A DNA stretch of 64,000 nt from Streptomyces sp. XM4193 (GCF_023072595.1 NZ_JALLGK010000009.1:1-64000), one strand, 5' to 3'. Positions 41,212 to 50,945 are shown, counted from the stretch's first letter. Program-made: numbers and translations. The notes: generated from the sequence alone by a model not told the origin.

Positions 41212-43286
41212 GCGACGACCAGCAGCGGTGGCGCACGTCCGATGACCCGCACAGCGTGCCGCCGGCCGGCGGCTGGGGCGGGGAGTACGACGCGGACGCC
41301 ACCGCCTTCGTTCAGCTGCCGGCCGATCTGCCGCCGGTCGGCGGTGGTGCCGGGGCCGCCGAGTACGACCCGCTGGCCGCGCCGCTCGCCGCACCCGGCA
41401 CCGGAGCGGGCTGGGAGCCGCCGGCCATCCCGCCGATGACACCGGCCGCGTCCACCGACCCGACGGCGACCGGCCAGTGGACGATGCCGTTCGCGCCGGT
41501 GGGCGAGCAGTACCCGGCTGTCGACCAGACCCCCGACCGCATGCGGGCGAACGACCACACCGCCCTCGGCCAGGGCGCCGCCGCGGCACTCGCGGGCGCC
41601 CACGAGGCACGTACGCCGACCGGCCACCCGGACGCCGGACCCGAAAGCACCGGTTACCCGGAGGCGGGCCGGCTCCCCGGCCCCGACGGCGGGTACGCCG
41701 CGCAGCCGACGCTGGACCCGCTGGACCCGGCCACCCCGCTGGACGTCGCCGCGGCACAGACCGGCACCTACGGCCACGGCCGGGAGACGGTCTCCTGGCC
41801 CGCTCCCGACCTCGCCGCCCACCCCGCGCCGGACTTCGCCGCCGCCCCCTACCCGGCCGCGGGCTACCCGCCCGGGCCCGCGGAGGGCGCGTACGGCGAG
41901 GCGGAGCACCTGCACACTCCCGCGCACGCGCCGGTGCCCGAGCCGCGCCCCGCGCCGGACACCACCGGCGCCCCCGCCGCGGATCACGACCGCGAGAACG
42001 GCGCCGTACACGGCACGGAGCACCTCGCGGAGCACGGACCCGGGCAGGGCACGGAGTACGGCACCGACCACCTGGCAGGGCCGTCGGCGGAGTACCCGGC
42101 CGGGCCCGGTACGGGCGGCGCGTCGGAGCCGTCGGCCGTGCGGGGAACGACCCCGGAGCAGCCGGGCGGGCACGCCGCCGCCTTCGAGGTCCCCGTGCCG
42201 CGGTCCGGGAGCGACCCCGCGGCGACCGACCCCGCGGCGACCGACCCCGCGGCGACCGACACCGCGGCGACCGACACCGCCACCGCGCCGGAGCGCGCCG
42301 CGGAGCCGACGAACGCCGAGCCGGAACAGGACTCCGTGCCGACGAACGCCGCGCCGGAGCAGAGCCCCGAGCCGGACCGCGACGCCGTGCCGACGAACGC
42401 CGTGCCGGAGCAGAGCCCCGAGCCGGACCGCGACGCCGCGCCGACGAACACCGGGTCGGAGGCCGCGGAGCAGACCGCGGACGCGGAGCCGGAGCCGGCC
42501 GCCGAGGTGCAGCCGGCCGAGGACTCCGAACACCCGCTGGAGTCCTACGTCCTGCACGTCAACGGCGCGGACCGGCCGGTGGCCGACGCGTGGATCGGGG
42601 AGTCGCTGCTCTACGTGCTGCGCGAGCGCCTGGGCCTCGCGGGTGCCAAGGACGGCTGCTCGCAGGGCGAGTGCGGCGCCTGCTCCGTACAGGTCGACGG
42701 GCGGTTGGTCGCCTCGTGCCTGGTGCCCGCGATCACCGCCGCGGAGTCGGAGGTCCGTACGGTCGAGGGGCTGGCCAAGGACGGCGAACCCTCCGATGTG
42801 CAGCGGGCGTTGGCCGAACGCGCCGGTGCGCACTGCGGCTTCTGCGTACCCGGCATGGCGATGACGGTGCACGATCTGCTCGCCGGCAACCACAACCCCA
42901 ACGACCTGGAGGTCCGGCAGGCGCTGTGCGGCAATCTGTGCCGCTGCTCGGGCTACCGGGGCGTTCTGGAGGCGGTCCGCGAGGTCTCCGAGTCCCGCGC
43001 CGCCAAGCTCGCCGAACAGCAGAGCCAGCCGCACCACAACCAGCACCAGCACCAGAACCACCAGCACCAGAACCAGCAGTCCGCACAGCGGGCGCCCGTC
43101 CCGCAGCAGACGCAGGGCACGCACCAGGCGCAGGGCACGCACCAGGAACACCAGCACCAGCCGCACACCGACCAGCAGAGTGCGGTCGGCCGCGGCCCGG
43201 CCGATGTGCCGCGCGGCCCCGTGTCGCCACCGCACGGGGTGCCGCAGCAGTCCAGGACCGAGGAGCAGCCCGGAGGCGCGCCGTGA
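41208..43286 (+). CDS. 2Fe-2S subunit of a molybdenum hydroxylase with very long disordered tails
   Basis: 692 aa, about four times the usual 150-180. Residues 1-440 are low-complexity Pro/Ala/Gly/Glu with in-frame repeats. Residues about 441-600 are the real subunit: plant-type ferredoxin cluster GCSQGECGACSVQVDG...C and the second cluster CGFC...CGNLCRC. Residues 604-692 are Gln/His-rich (NQHQHQNHQHQNQQ, QGTHQ repeats). All eight cluster cysteines are present. It overlaps both neighbours by 4 bases, so the extension is translated in frame with them. ATG 41208. Confidence 0.9.
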   Translation: MSDDQQRWRTSDDPHSVPPAGGWGGEYDADATAFVQLPADLPPVGGGAGAAEYDPLAAPLAAPGTGAGWEPPAIPPMTPAASTDPTATGQWTMPFAPVGEQYPAVDQTPDRMRANDHTALGQGAAAALAGAHEARTPTGHPDAGPESTGYPEAGRLPGPDGGYAAQPTLDPLDPATPLDVAAAQTGTYGHGRETVSWPAPDLAAHPAPDFAAAPYPAAGYPPGPAEGAYGEAEHLHTPAHAPVPEPRPAPDTTGAPAADHDRENGAVHGTEHLAEHGPGQGTEYGTDHLAGPSAEYPAGPGTGGASEPSAVRGTTPEQPGGHAAAFEVPVPRSGSDPAATDPAATDPAATDTAATDTATAPERAAEPTNAEPEQDSVPTNAAPEQSPEPDRDAVPTNAVPEQSPEPDRDAAPTNTGSEAAEQTADAEPEPAAEVQPAEDSEHPLESYVLHVNGADRPVADAWIGESLLYVLRERLGLAGAKDGCSQGECGACSVQVDGRLVASCLVPAITAAESEVRTVEGLAKDGEPSDVQRALAERAGAHCGFCVPGMAMTVHDLLAGNHNPNDLEVRQALCGNLCRCSGYRGVLEAVREVSESRAAKLAEQQSQPHHNQHQHQNHQHQNQQSAQRAPVPQQTQGTHQAQGTHQEHQHQPHTDQQSAVGRGPADVPRGPVSPPHGVPQQSRTEEQPGGAP
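42216..42275 (+). repeat. 15-bp tandem repeat coding (D)PAAT/(D)TAAT
   Basis: Four units of (C/A)CCGCGGCGACCGAC at 42216-42275 inside the 2Fe-2S subunit gene. Confidence 0.9.
42338..42453 (+). repeat. 51-bp tandem repeat coding for PTNAxPEQSPEPDRDA
   Basis: Two nearly identical 51-bp units (42338-42388, 42389-42439) and a partial third, in the same disordered region. Confidence 0.9.
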
Positions 43287-45601
43287 CGATCGGCGACATG
43301 ACGTCCCAGACGGCCGGCGCGGGCGACGGCGCGCTGCCGCCTCCCGCCACCGCCGCGCCCCGCGGCCTCGGCAGGTCCCTGCTGCCCACCGACGGTCTGG
43401 CCAAGGCCCAGGGCACCTTCCCCTACGCCGCCGACCTGTGGGCCGAGGGGCTGCTGTGGGCGGCCGTGCTCCGCGCCCCGCACCCGCACGCGCGCATCAC
43501 CTCGATCGACACCTCGCAGGCCGCGGCGATGCCCGGCGTGCACGCGATCGTCACCCACGAGGACGTACCCGGCAGCGCCACCCACGGGCGCAAGATCGCC
43601 GACCGGCCGGCCTTCGCCCGCGACCTCGTCCGGCACTACGGCGAGGCGGTCGCCGCCGTCGCGGCCGACCACCCGGACACCGCCCGGATGGCGATGGCCG
43701 CGATCGTGGTGGAGTACGAGGTGCTGGAGCCGGTCACCGACCCGGAGCAGGCGTTCGAGGCCGAGCCGATCCACCCGGACGGAAATCTGCTGCGCCACAT
43801 CCCGCTGCGTTTCGGCGACTCCGAGGCCACCGGCGAGATCGTCGTCGAGGGGCTCTACCGGATCGGCCGACAGGACCCCTCGCCGGTGGGGGCCGAGGCC
43901 GGACTCGCGGTGCCCCGGCAGGACGGCGGTGTGGAGATCCACACCTCCTGCACCGATCCGCACAGCGACCGCGACCAGGCCGCCGCCTGCCTCGGACTCC
44001 CGGCCGAGCAGGTCAAGTTCGTGGTGACCGCGGTGCCCGGAGCGACCGGGGACCGCGAGGACCTGAGCTTCCAGCTGCCGCTCGCGCTGCTGGCGATCCG
44101 CACCGCGAGACCGGTCAAGCTGGCCGCGGCGCGCGACGAGTCCTTCCTCGGCCACTCGCACCGCCACCCGACCATGCTCCGCTACCGCCACCACGCCGAC
44201 GGCGAGGGCCGGTTGGTCAAGGTGGAGGCGCAGATCCTCCAGGACGGCGGCGCCTACGCCGACGCCTCGGCCGACGCGCTCGCCGCGGCGGTCTCCTTCG
44301 CCGTCGGCCCGTACGTGGTGCCGCACGCGGTGATCGACGGCTGGGCGGTGCGCACCAACAACCCGCCCTCCGGCCATGTCCGCGGCGAGGGCGCCATGCA
44401 GGTGTGCGCCGCCTACGAGGGCCAGATGGACAAGCTGGCCTCGCGGCTGGGGCTCGACCCGGTCGAGCTGCGCCGCCGCAACGTCATGTCCACCGGCGAT
44501 CTGCTGCCCACCGGCCAGAGCGTCACCTGCCCGGCGCCGGTCGCCCAACTCCTGGACGCGGTACGGGAGTACCCGCTGCCGCCGCTGCCCAACGAGTCCC
44601 CGGCCGAGCAGTGGCTGCTGCCCGGCGGCCCGGCGGGTGCCGGCGACCCCGGCGCGGTGCGGCGGGGAGTCGGCCACGCGGTCGGGATGGTGCACATGCT
44701 CGGCGCGGAGGGCACCGACGAGGTGTCCACCGCGACCGTGAAGGTCGAGGGCCCGGTCGCGACCGTGCTCTGCGCCGCGGTGGAAACCGGCCAGGGTTTC
44801 ACCACCCTGGCGCGGCAGATCGTGCAGGACGTGCTCGGCGTCGACGAGGTGCGGGTGGCCACCGTCGACACCGACCAGCCGCCCGCCGGTCCGGGCGCGC
44901 GCGGCCGGCACACCTGGGTCTCCGGCGGTGCGGTCGAGCGCGCCGCGAAGATGGTCCGCACCCAGCTCCTCCAGCCGCTCGCGGCCAAGTTCGGGATGTC
45001 CACCGAGCTGCTCAGCATCTCGGAGGGAAAGATCACCTCCTACGACGGGGTGCTCTCCACGCCGGTCGCCGAGGTGCTGGAGGGCAAGGAGCTCTGGGCC
45101 ACGGCCCAGTGCCGCCCGCACCCCACCGAGCCGCTGGACGACAGCGGGCAGGGTGACGCCTTCGTCAGCCTCGCCTTCGCCGCGGTGCGCGCGGTGGTCG
45201 ACGTGGACGTGGAGCTCGGCACCGTACGGGTGGTGGAGCTCGCCGTGGCACAGGACGTCGGGCGGCTGCTGAACCCGGCGATCGTCCGCTCCCGCATCGA
45301 GGCCGGGATGACCCAGGGCCTGGGCGCCGCGCTCACCGAGCATCTGCGGGTCGCCAAGGGCGTGGTGCGCCATCCCGATCTGACCAGTTACGCGATGCCG
45401 ACCTCTCTCGACGTACCGGACATCAAGATCGTCAAGCTGCTGGAGGAGCGCGATGTGGTCGCGCCCTTCGGCGCCAAATCGGTCAGTGCCGTACCGGTGG
45501 TCGTCACCCCGGCCGCCATCGCCTCGGCGGTGCGCGCGGCCACCGGCCGGCCCGTCAACCGCCTGCCGATCCGCCCCGCCGCGGCGGTGGTGACGGGTTA
45601 G
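43283..45601 (+). CDS. molybdopterin-binding subunit of a xanthine-dehydrogenase-like enzyme
   Basis: 772 aa CoxL/XdhC-type large subunit. Conserved parts: AKAQGTFPYAADL, LRAPHPHARI, the Moco loops VRGEGAMQ and AAVETGQGFTTLARQIVQ, and PFGAK near the end. In active enzymes the last loop continues with G(I/V)GE, where Glu is the catalytic base; here it reads SVSA with Ala at residue 736. The usual substrate-contacting Arg (VRGEG) remains. So it may be inactive, or have changed chemistry. GTG 43283 overlaps the preceding stop; ATG 43298 is an alternative. Operon order is FAD, FeS, Moco. Confidence 0.9.
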   Translation: MTIGDMTSQTAGAGDGALPPPATAAPRGLGRSLLPTDGLAKAQGTFPYAADLWAEGLLWAAVLRAPHPHARITSIDTSQAAAMPGVHAIVTHEDVPGSATHGRKIADRPAFARDLVRHYGEAVAAVAADHPDTARMAMAAIVVEYEVLEPVTDPEQAFEAEPIHPDGNLLRHIPLRFGDSEATGEIVVEGLYRIGRQDPSPVGAEAGLAVPRQDGGVEIHTSCTDPHSDRDQAAACLGLPAEQVKFVVTAVPGATGDREDLSFQLPLALLAIRTARPVKLAAARDESFLGHSHRHPTMLRYRHHADGEGRLVKVEAQILQDGGAYADASADALAAAVSFAVGPYVVPHAVIDGWAVRTNNPPSGHVRGEGAMQVCAAYEGQMDKLASRLGLDPVELRRRNVMSTGDLLPTGQSVTCPAPVAQLLDAVREYPLPPLPNESPAEQWLLPGGPAGAGDPGAVRRGVGHAVGMVHMLGAEGTDEVSTATVKVEGPVATVLCAAVETGQGFTTLARQIVQDVLGVDEVRVATVDTDQPPAGPGARGRHTWVSGGAVERAAKMVRTQLLQPLAAKFGMSTELLSISEGKITSYDGVLSTPVAEVLEGKELWATAQCRPHPTEPLDDSGQGDAFVSLAFAAVRAVVDVDVELGTVRVVELAVAQDVGRLLNPAIVRSRIEAGMTQGLGAALTEHLRVAKGVVRHPDLTSYAMPTSLDVPDIKIVKLLEERDVVAPFGAKSVSAVPVVVTPAAIASAVRAATGRPVNRLPIRPAAAVVTG

Positions 45602-45817
45602 CGGCCCGGCCGTGCCCGGCAGCCCCGTGCCCGCGAACGGCCGCGCCGCGCCTCGCGGCGTGCCCCGTGCCCGGCCGCGCCGTGTCCGGTCGCCCGGGTC
45701 GGAGACGGCGGGAGTGTGCCCGGAGTCGCACAGCGCGGCGGCCGGATCCCGCCGTCGTCACCCCCGAGTGCCCGGTAGGCTGACGCGGTTGCCGTCGACC
45801 GACCCCTCCCGGAGACC

Positions 45818-47599
45818 GTGAGTACCGCCACCTCGCACCATCTCTCCCCGGCCTTCCCGGGCCGCGCCCCGTGGGGCACGGCCAGCAAGCTGCGCGCCTG
45901 GCAGCAGGGGGCCATGGACGCGTACCTGGAGCAGCATCCGCGCGACTTCCTCGCGGTCGCCACTCCGGGTGCCGGCAAGACGACCTTCGCGCTGACGCTG
46001 GCCTCCTGGCTGCTGCACCACCACGTCGTCCAGCAGGTCACCGTCGTCGCGCCCACCGAGCATCTGAAGAAGCAGTGGGCGGAGGCCGCCGCGCGCATAG
46101 GGATCAAGCTCGATCCGGAGTACAGCGCGGGCGCGCTCAGCAAGGAGTACCACGGTGTCGCCGTGACGTACGCGGGTGTCGGGGTGCGGCCGATGCTGCA
46201 CCGCAACCGCTGCGAGCAGCGCAAGACCCTGGTGATCCTGGACGAGATCCACCACGCCGGCGACTCCAAGTCGTGGGGCGAGGCGTGCTCCGAGGCGTTC
46301 GAACCGGCCACCCGGCGGCTGGCGTTGACCGGTACGCCGTTCCGTTCGGACACCAACCCGATCCCGTTCGTCACCTACGTCGAGGGGGCGGACGGCATCC
46401 GCCGTTCGTCGGCCGACTACACCTACGGCTACGGCGGTGCGCTCGCCGACGGCGTCGTGCGGCCGGTCATCTTCCTCTCCTACAGCGGCAACATGCGCTG
46501 GCGCACCAAGGCCGGCGACGAGATCGCCGCCCGGCTCGGCGAGCCGATGACCAAGGACGCCGTCTCCCAGGCATGGCGCACCGCACTCAACCCCAAGGGC
46601 GAGTGGATGCCGAGCGTGCTGAAGGCCGCCGACCGGCGCCTCGAGGAGGTGCGCAAGGCCATCCCGGACGCGGGCGGGCTGGTGATCGCCAGCGACCAGG
46701 AGTCGGCCCGGGCGTACGCCAAGCTGCTGCGCGACATCTGCGGTCGGGCCGTGACCGTCGTGCTCTCCGACGACACCGGCGCCTCCCAGCGCATCGAGGA
46801 CTTCCGGCAGTCCGAGGACCGCTGGATGGTCGCGGTGCGAATGGTCTCCGAGGGCGTCGACGTACCGCGGCTGGCCGTCGGGGTGTACGCGACCACGGTC
46901 TCGACCCCGCTCTTCTTCGCCCAGGCCGTGGGCCGCTTCGTACGGTCGCGCCGGCGCGGCGAGACCGCCTCGGTCTTCCTGCCGACGGTCCCGATGCTGC
47001 TCGGGTTCGCCCACGAGATGGAGGTCGAGCGCGACCACGTCCTGGACAAGCCCAAGAAGGCCGACGACGACCCGTACGCCGAGGAGGCCGACCTGCTGAA
47101 GGAGGCCGAGCGCGCCGAGGACGAGAACACCGGCGAGCAGGAGGAACTCTCCTTCGAGGCCCTGGAGTCGGACGCCGTCTTCGACCGGGTGATGTACGAC
47201 GGCGCCGAGTTCGGGATGCAGGCGCGCCCGGGCAGCGAGGAGGAGCAGGACTACCTGGGCATCCCGGGGCTGCTGGAGCCGGACCAGGTGCAGATACTGC
47301 TGCACAAGCGCCAGGCGAAGCAGATCGCGCACAGCCGCAAGCGGCCGGACGCCGAGGCCGACCTGCCGGAGATTCCGGCCGAGCGCCGCCCGGTGGTCAC
47401 GCACAAGGAGCTGCTGGAGCTGCGGCGCAAGCTCAACACGATGGTCGGTGCGTACGTCCACCAGAGCGGCAAACCGCACGGTGTCATCCACAACGAGCTG
47501 CGCCGGCTGTGCGGCGGTCCGGCCTCCGCCGAGGCGACGGCGGGGCAGTTGCAGACCCGGATCGCCAAGGTGCAGGAGTGGGCGACCCGGATGCGTTAG
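45818..47599 (+). CDS. DEAD/DEAH-box helicase (SF2)
   Basis: 593 aa. Walker A ATPGAGKTT (about residue 48), DEIHHAG Walker B, TGTPFR motif III, and C-terminal motifs SEGVDVPR and FFAQAVGRFVR. The end is an acidic, helical extension with LRRKLNTMVGAYVHQSGKPHG, resembling the C-terminus of the ComF/UvrB-related SF2 proteins common in actinobacteria. DNA or RNA remodelling is likely but the target is unknown. Start GTG 45818, with GGAG some bases upstream. Confidence 0.9.
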   Translation: MSTATSHHLSPAFPGRAPWGTASKLRAWQQGAMDAYLEQHPRDFLAVATPGAGKTTFALTLASWLLHHHVVQQVTVVAPTEHLKKQWAEAAARIGIKLDPEYSAGALSKEYHGVAVTYAGVGVRPMLHRNRCEQRKTLVILDEIHHAGDSKSWGEACSEAFEPATRRLALTGTPFRSDTNPIPFVTYVEGADGIRRSSADYTYGYGGALADGVVRPVIFLSYSGNMRWRTKAGDEIAARLGEPMTKDAVSQAWRTALNPKGEWMPSVLKAADRRLEEVRKAIPDAGGLVIASDQESARAYAKLLRDICGRAVTVVLSDDTGASQRIEDFRQSEDRWMVAVRMVSEGVDVPRLAVGVYATTVSTPLFFAQAVGRFVRSRRRGETASVFLPTVPMLLGFAHEMEVERDHVLDKPKKADDDPYAEEADLLKEAERAEDENTGEQEELSFEALESDAVFDRVMYDGAEFGMQARPGSEEEQDYLGIPGLLEPDQVQILLHKRQAKQIAHSRKRPDAEADLPEIPAERRPVVTHKELLELRRKLNTMVGAYVHQSGKPHGVIHNELRRLCGGPASAEATAGQLQTRIAKVQEWATRMR

Positions 47600-48086
47600 G
47601 TCCGTCGGTCGGATCCTCACCGGGTCCGCGATGCGGCGGGCCGCGGGGCGGCCGTCCTCTCGCGCGGCGGGCGTCGTGCGCCGCCGGGCCGTCTGCGGGC
47701 TCCTCGGCGGCGCGGGGGAGTGCGGTACCGGGCGCGGGGTTCGCCGTCCGGGGTGGCCAGTTGGCGCCGGGCGCCAACTCGCCGCGGACGCGGTCTGTCC
47801 TGTGAGTGCGCCGGATGTTCCGCTAGTCGGACACCCGTTGTCGTGGCGACGCCGGGAAGCCGTGCGGAAGTTGACCGGATTCTGGACGGAGGCTTCCGGT
47901 GAGCGGTACGGGTCGCTTAGGTTTCCGGTCACGCAGTACGCCCCGCGGGCAGCGCCGCCCCCGGAGCGCCGCCGGCGCGATGTGCCGGCGCGGACCGGTG
48001 GCTCCACCCGCGTCCGTTCACCGGACGGTCGGCACCTCCGTGAGGAACCGGCCCGGTCCGCCCAGTGACTTGAGAAGAGGGGCGTC
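47600..48086. other. intergenic region with a 21-base palindrome
   Basis: 487 bases, no gene supported. AGTTGGCGCC (47759-47768), G, GGCGCCAACT (47770-47779) is a perfect palindrome, either helicase terminator or operator. A further imperfect dyad around CTAG lies at about 47816-47833. Confidence 0.5.
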
Positions 48087-48731
48087 GTGACCGCGGAGAC
48101 ATCTCAGACGCTCGACCGGGGACTGCGCGTCCTCAAACTGCTCGCCGACACCGACCACGGACTGACGGTGACCGAGCTCTCGCACCGGCTCGGGGTCAAC
48201 AGGACCGTCATCTACCGACTCCTCGCCACGCTTGAGCAGCACGCGCTGATCCGGCGCGACCTCGGCGGCCGGGCACGTGTGGGCCTCGGGGTGCTGCGCC
48301 TGGGGCGCCAGGTCCATCCGCTGGTCAGGGAGGCGGCGCTGCCCGCGCTGCGTTCGCTCGCCGAGGAGGTGGGCGCGACCGCCCATCTCACCCTGGTGGA
48401 CGGCCAGGAGGCGCTGGCGGTGGCCGTCGTGGAACCCAGCTGGACCGACTACCACGTCGCCTACCGCGCCGGCTTCCGCCATCCGCTGGACCGCGGCGCC
48501 GCGGGCAGGGCGATCACCGTGGGACGCAGGGCGGACGACGAGGTCTCCGACGGCTTCGTGCTCACCCACGGCGAGTTGGAGGCGGGCGCCAGCGGCGCCG
48601 CGGCACCGCTGCGGGACGTCGGCGGGATCGAGGGCAGCGTGGGCGTGATCATGCTCTCCGACTCCGTTCCCGAAAGCATCGGCCACCGGGTCGTCGCCGC
48701 CGCCAAGGAAGTCGCGGACGCCCTGCGCTGA
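48087..48731 (+). CDS. hpdR: IclR-family regulator, HpdR-like
   Basis: 214 aa. N-terminal winged helix (TLDRGLRVLKLLADTDHGLTVTELSHRLGVNRTVIYRLLATLEQHALI) and C-terminal IclR effector domain (LRSLAEEVGATAHLTLVDG, HPLDRGAAGRAI), with the GSVGVIM segment. From memory, the S. coelicolor gene in this position (HpdR) represses hppD and hpdA; both are present here at 53.7-55.6 kb. Start GTG 48087 with GAAGAGGGG upstream. Confidence 0.85.
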   Translation: MTAETSQTLDRGLRVLKLLADTDHGLTVTELSHRLGVNRTVIYRLLATLEQHALIRRDLGGRARVGLGVLRLGRQVHPLVREAALPALRSLAEEVGATAHLTLVDGQEALAVAVVEPSWTDYHVAYRAGFRHPLDRGAAGRAITVGRRADDEVSDGFVLTHGELEAGASGAAAPLRDVGGIEGSVGVIMLSDSVPESIGHRVVAAAKEVADALR

Positions 48732-48918
48732 CCGCCCCGCCCGATCCACACCGCCGATCCACACCCCCGGCCCCGCCCTGTACGACGCCCCCGCTCCCGC
48801 ACGCGACGCGTACGCCGCCCTCGACGCGTACGCCGGGCACGTACGCCGCCCGCGCCGCCCGGTGCGGCAGGTGCGGCCCCCGGCGGGTGACGCGCCCGGC
48901 GCGCGTTAGATTGCACGG

Positions 48919-49719
48919 GTGATGTCTCGCCTCTCCTCCCGCCGTGGCCCGCTGCTGGCGGCGTGCGCCGTGCCGATCGTCGCGCTGGTCGCGGTAGCCG
49001 CCCTCGCCCCGCTGCCGTACGTCGTCGCCCAACCCGGCGTCACCGCCGATGTGTTGGGCGAGCACGAGGGCAAGCGGGTGATCAGCGTGCAGGCGGACGG
49101 GGGCGAGGTGCGCAGTGCCGACGGCAGGCTGCTGATGACCACCATCGCCGCCACCACGGCGGACACCGAGCTGCGGCTGACCGACGTCGTCAGGGGCTGG
49201 TTGGACGACGACCGGGCGGTGATGCCCAAGGAAGCCGTCTACCCCCGGGGCGACTCGGTCGAGAAGATCCGCAAGCACAACACCGAGCAGATGAACAAGT
49301 CGCAGAGCGCCGCGGTGCAGGCCGCGCTCCGGCAACTCCGGCTCTCGGCGGACGAGGTGGAGGTCGACCTCGCGCTGGAGGACATCGGCGGACCCAGCGC
49401 GGGACTGCTCTTCGCGCTCGGCATCGTCGAGCTGCTGGACGGCGACGGGCGCGGTGGCGATCTCACCGGCGGCCGTACGGTCGCCGGCACCGGCACCATC
49501 ACCGCGAGCGGCCGGGTCGGCCCGGTCGGCGGTGTACCGCTGAAGACGCTGGCGGCCAAGCGCGACGGTGCCTCGGTGTTCCTGGTGCCCGCGGACGAGT
49601 GCGCGGCGGCCGAGGCGGCCGCGCCCGACGGGCTGCGACTGGTGCCGGTGGAGACCCTGCGGGGCGCGGTGGACTCGCTCAAGGCGCTGGAGGACGGCGG
49701 AGACGTACCGTCCTGCTGA
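48919..49719 (+). CDS. membrane-anchored S16 (Lon-type) peptidase
   Basis: 266 aa. N-terminal membrane helix (residues 9-33), a small central part, then a Lon proteolytic domain without the AAA+ ATPase: Ser160 in GGPSAGLLFALG and Lys209 in GGVPLKTLAAK make the Ser-Lys dyad. The active site would face outside the membrane. Start GTG 48919, with ATG 48922 right behind. Related to the YlbL/PDZ-S16 group, but I see no clear PDZ domain. Confidence 0.88.
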   Translation: MMSRLSSRRGPLLAACAVPIVALVAVAALAPLPYVVAQPGVTADVLGEHEGKRVISVQADGGEVRSADGRLLMTTIAATTADTELRLTDVVRGWLDDDRAVMPKEAVYPRGDSVEKIRKHNTEQMNKSQSAAVQAALRQLRLSADEVEVDLALEDIGGPSAGLLFALGIVELLDGDGRGGDLTGGRTVAGTGTITASGRVGPVGGVPLKTLAAKRDGASVFLVPADECAAAEAAAPDGLRLVPVETLRGAVDSLKALEDGGDVPSC

Positions 49720-49889
49720 CCCCTCGCGAGCCCCTGCGCCGTACGGACCCGGGAGTCCGGCTGCCGCCGGTGCGGACCCGTACCGGCCGCGCGCCGTACC
49801 GGCCCGACCGTCCGTCCCCGCCCGGCGCACGGCCGCCCGGCGTGCGCCGCACGGCCGTGCGCCGCGGTGGCCACCGTCCTGCAGGGCGG

Positions 49890-50945
49890 TCAGCCCTCCT
49901 TGATGAACCCCTTCTCCACCAGCCAGTCCTTCGCCACCTCGTGCGGGTCCTCGCCGTCCACGTCGACCCGTCCGTTGAGCTCCTGGGCGACACCGTTGTT
50001 GAGGGCCTTGGTGAGCGGTGCCAAGACCTTCGCGATCGCCGGGTACTTCTCCAGCGTCCGGGTGTGGATCGTGGGCGCGGCGTCGTACTGCGGGAAGAAG
50101 CGCTTGTCGTCATCGAGCACCTGGAGGTCCATCGCCTTGATGCGGCCGTCGGTGGTGGAGACCTGGCCGAAGTTGCAGGAGCGCGCGGAGGCGGTCTGGG
50201 TGTAGATCACGCCGTCGCTCATCTTCTTGATGCGGGAGGCCGGGATCTTCATGCCGTACGCCTCGGTCAGGCCCGGCAGCCCGTCCTCGCGGGAGGCGAA
50301 CTCGGCGCCCACGCAGACCGTCACGGCCGAGGGGTCCGACTTGCTCAGCGCGGCGACGTCGGAGACGTCCTCCACACCGAGCTTCTTCTTGTTGGCCGGG
50401 TTCACCGCGAGGGCGTAGGTGTTGTTGAGGGTGGAGCGCGGCAGCCAGGTGACGCCGTTCCCGCGGTCGCCGTCGCGCACGGCCTTCCACTGCTTCTGCG
50501 GGTCGGGGATCGGCTCGGTGTTGCCGAGGTAGGTGATCCAACCGGTGCCGGTGTACTCGTACATGGCGTCGGCGTCGCCGGACTTGACCGCCTCCCGGGC
50601 GCCGATCGAGCCCTGGATGTTGGTGCGGTCGACGACCTGCGCCCCCGCGGCCTTGAAGACCAGTCCGAGCATCGAGCCGAGGATGATCTGCTCGGTGAAC
50701 TCCTTCGAGGTGACGGTGAGTTGGGCGCCCTTGAGCGGCTGGCCCTTCCCGATGCTGCCGGGCCCGACCTCGTCGGTCATGGGGCTTCCGCTGACCAGTC
50801 CGCAGCCGGCGAGCGCGGGCAGCAGCGCGAGTGCGGTCAACGCCGCCGCCGGTGCCGAGGCGCGGCGCACGAACCGTCCGCGCGCTCCTGTCCCCGCGCC
50901 GGCTCGCGCGGCGCCCGTACCTCGTGTCCTCGTGCCGCCCATCAC
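49890..50945 (-). CDS. osmoprotectant ABC transporter, substrate-binding lipoprotein (OpuCC/ProX-like)
   Basis: 351 aa. Basic start, hydrophobic core and lipobox LAGC (about residues 44-47), so a lipoprotein. The body matches the OpuAC family: GAQLTVTSKEFTEQIILGSM, GADAMYEYTGTGW-like segment (DADAMYEYTGTGW), FPQYDAAPTIHTRTLEKYP. Binds glycine betaine, choline or carnitine type ligands. GTG 50945 overlaps the permease stop; ATG 50942 is also possible. Last gene of a five-gene operon. Confidence 0.92.
   Translation of the reverse strand: MMGGTRTRGTGAARAGAGTGARGRFVRRASAPAAALTALALLPALAGCGLVSGSPMTDEVGPGSIGKGQPLKGAQLTVTSKEFTEQIILGSMLGLVFKAAGAQVVDRTNIQGSIGAREAVKSGDADAMYEYTGTGWITYLGNTEPIPDPQKQWKAVRDGDRGNGVTWLPRSTLNNTYALAVNPANKKKLGVEDVSDVAALSKSDPSAVTVCVGAEFASREDGLPGLTEAYGMKIPASRIKKMSDGVIYTQTASARSCNFGQVSTTDGRIKAMDLQVLDDDKRFFPQYDAAPTIHTRTLEKYPAIAKVLAPLTKALNNGVAQELNGRVDVDGEDPHEVAKDWLVEKGFIKEG

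Noticed and set aside
38268..43235. 1655-codon open frame on the reverse strand
   Set aside because: Shadow of the hexosaminidase and molybdenum-hydroxylase genes in GC-rich DNA; no domain, no start signal, Arg/Gly/Val-rich composition.
41477..43282. Upstream extension of the molybdopterin-subunit frame over 600 codons
   Set aside because: Runs inside the 2Fe-2S subunit gene in another frame; the GTGA overlap at 43283 marks the real start.
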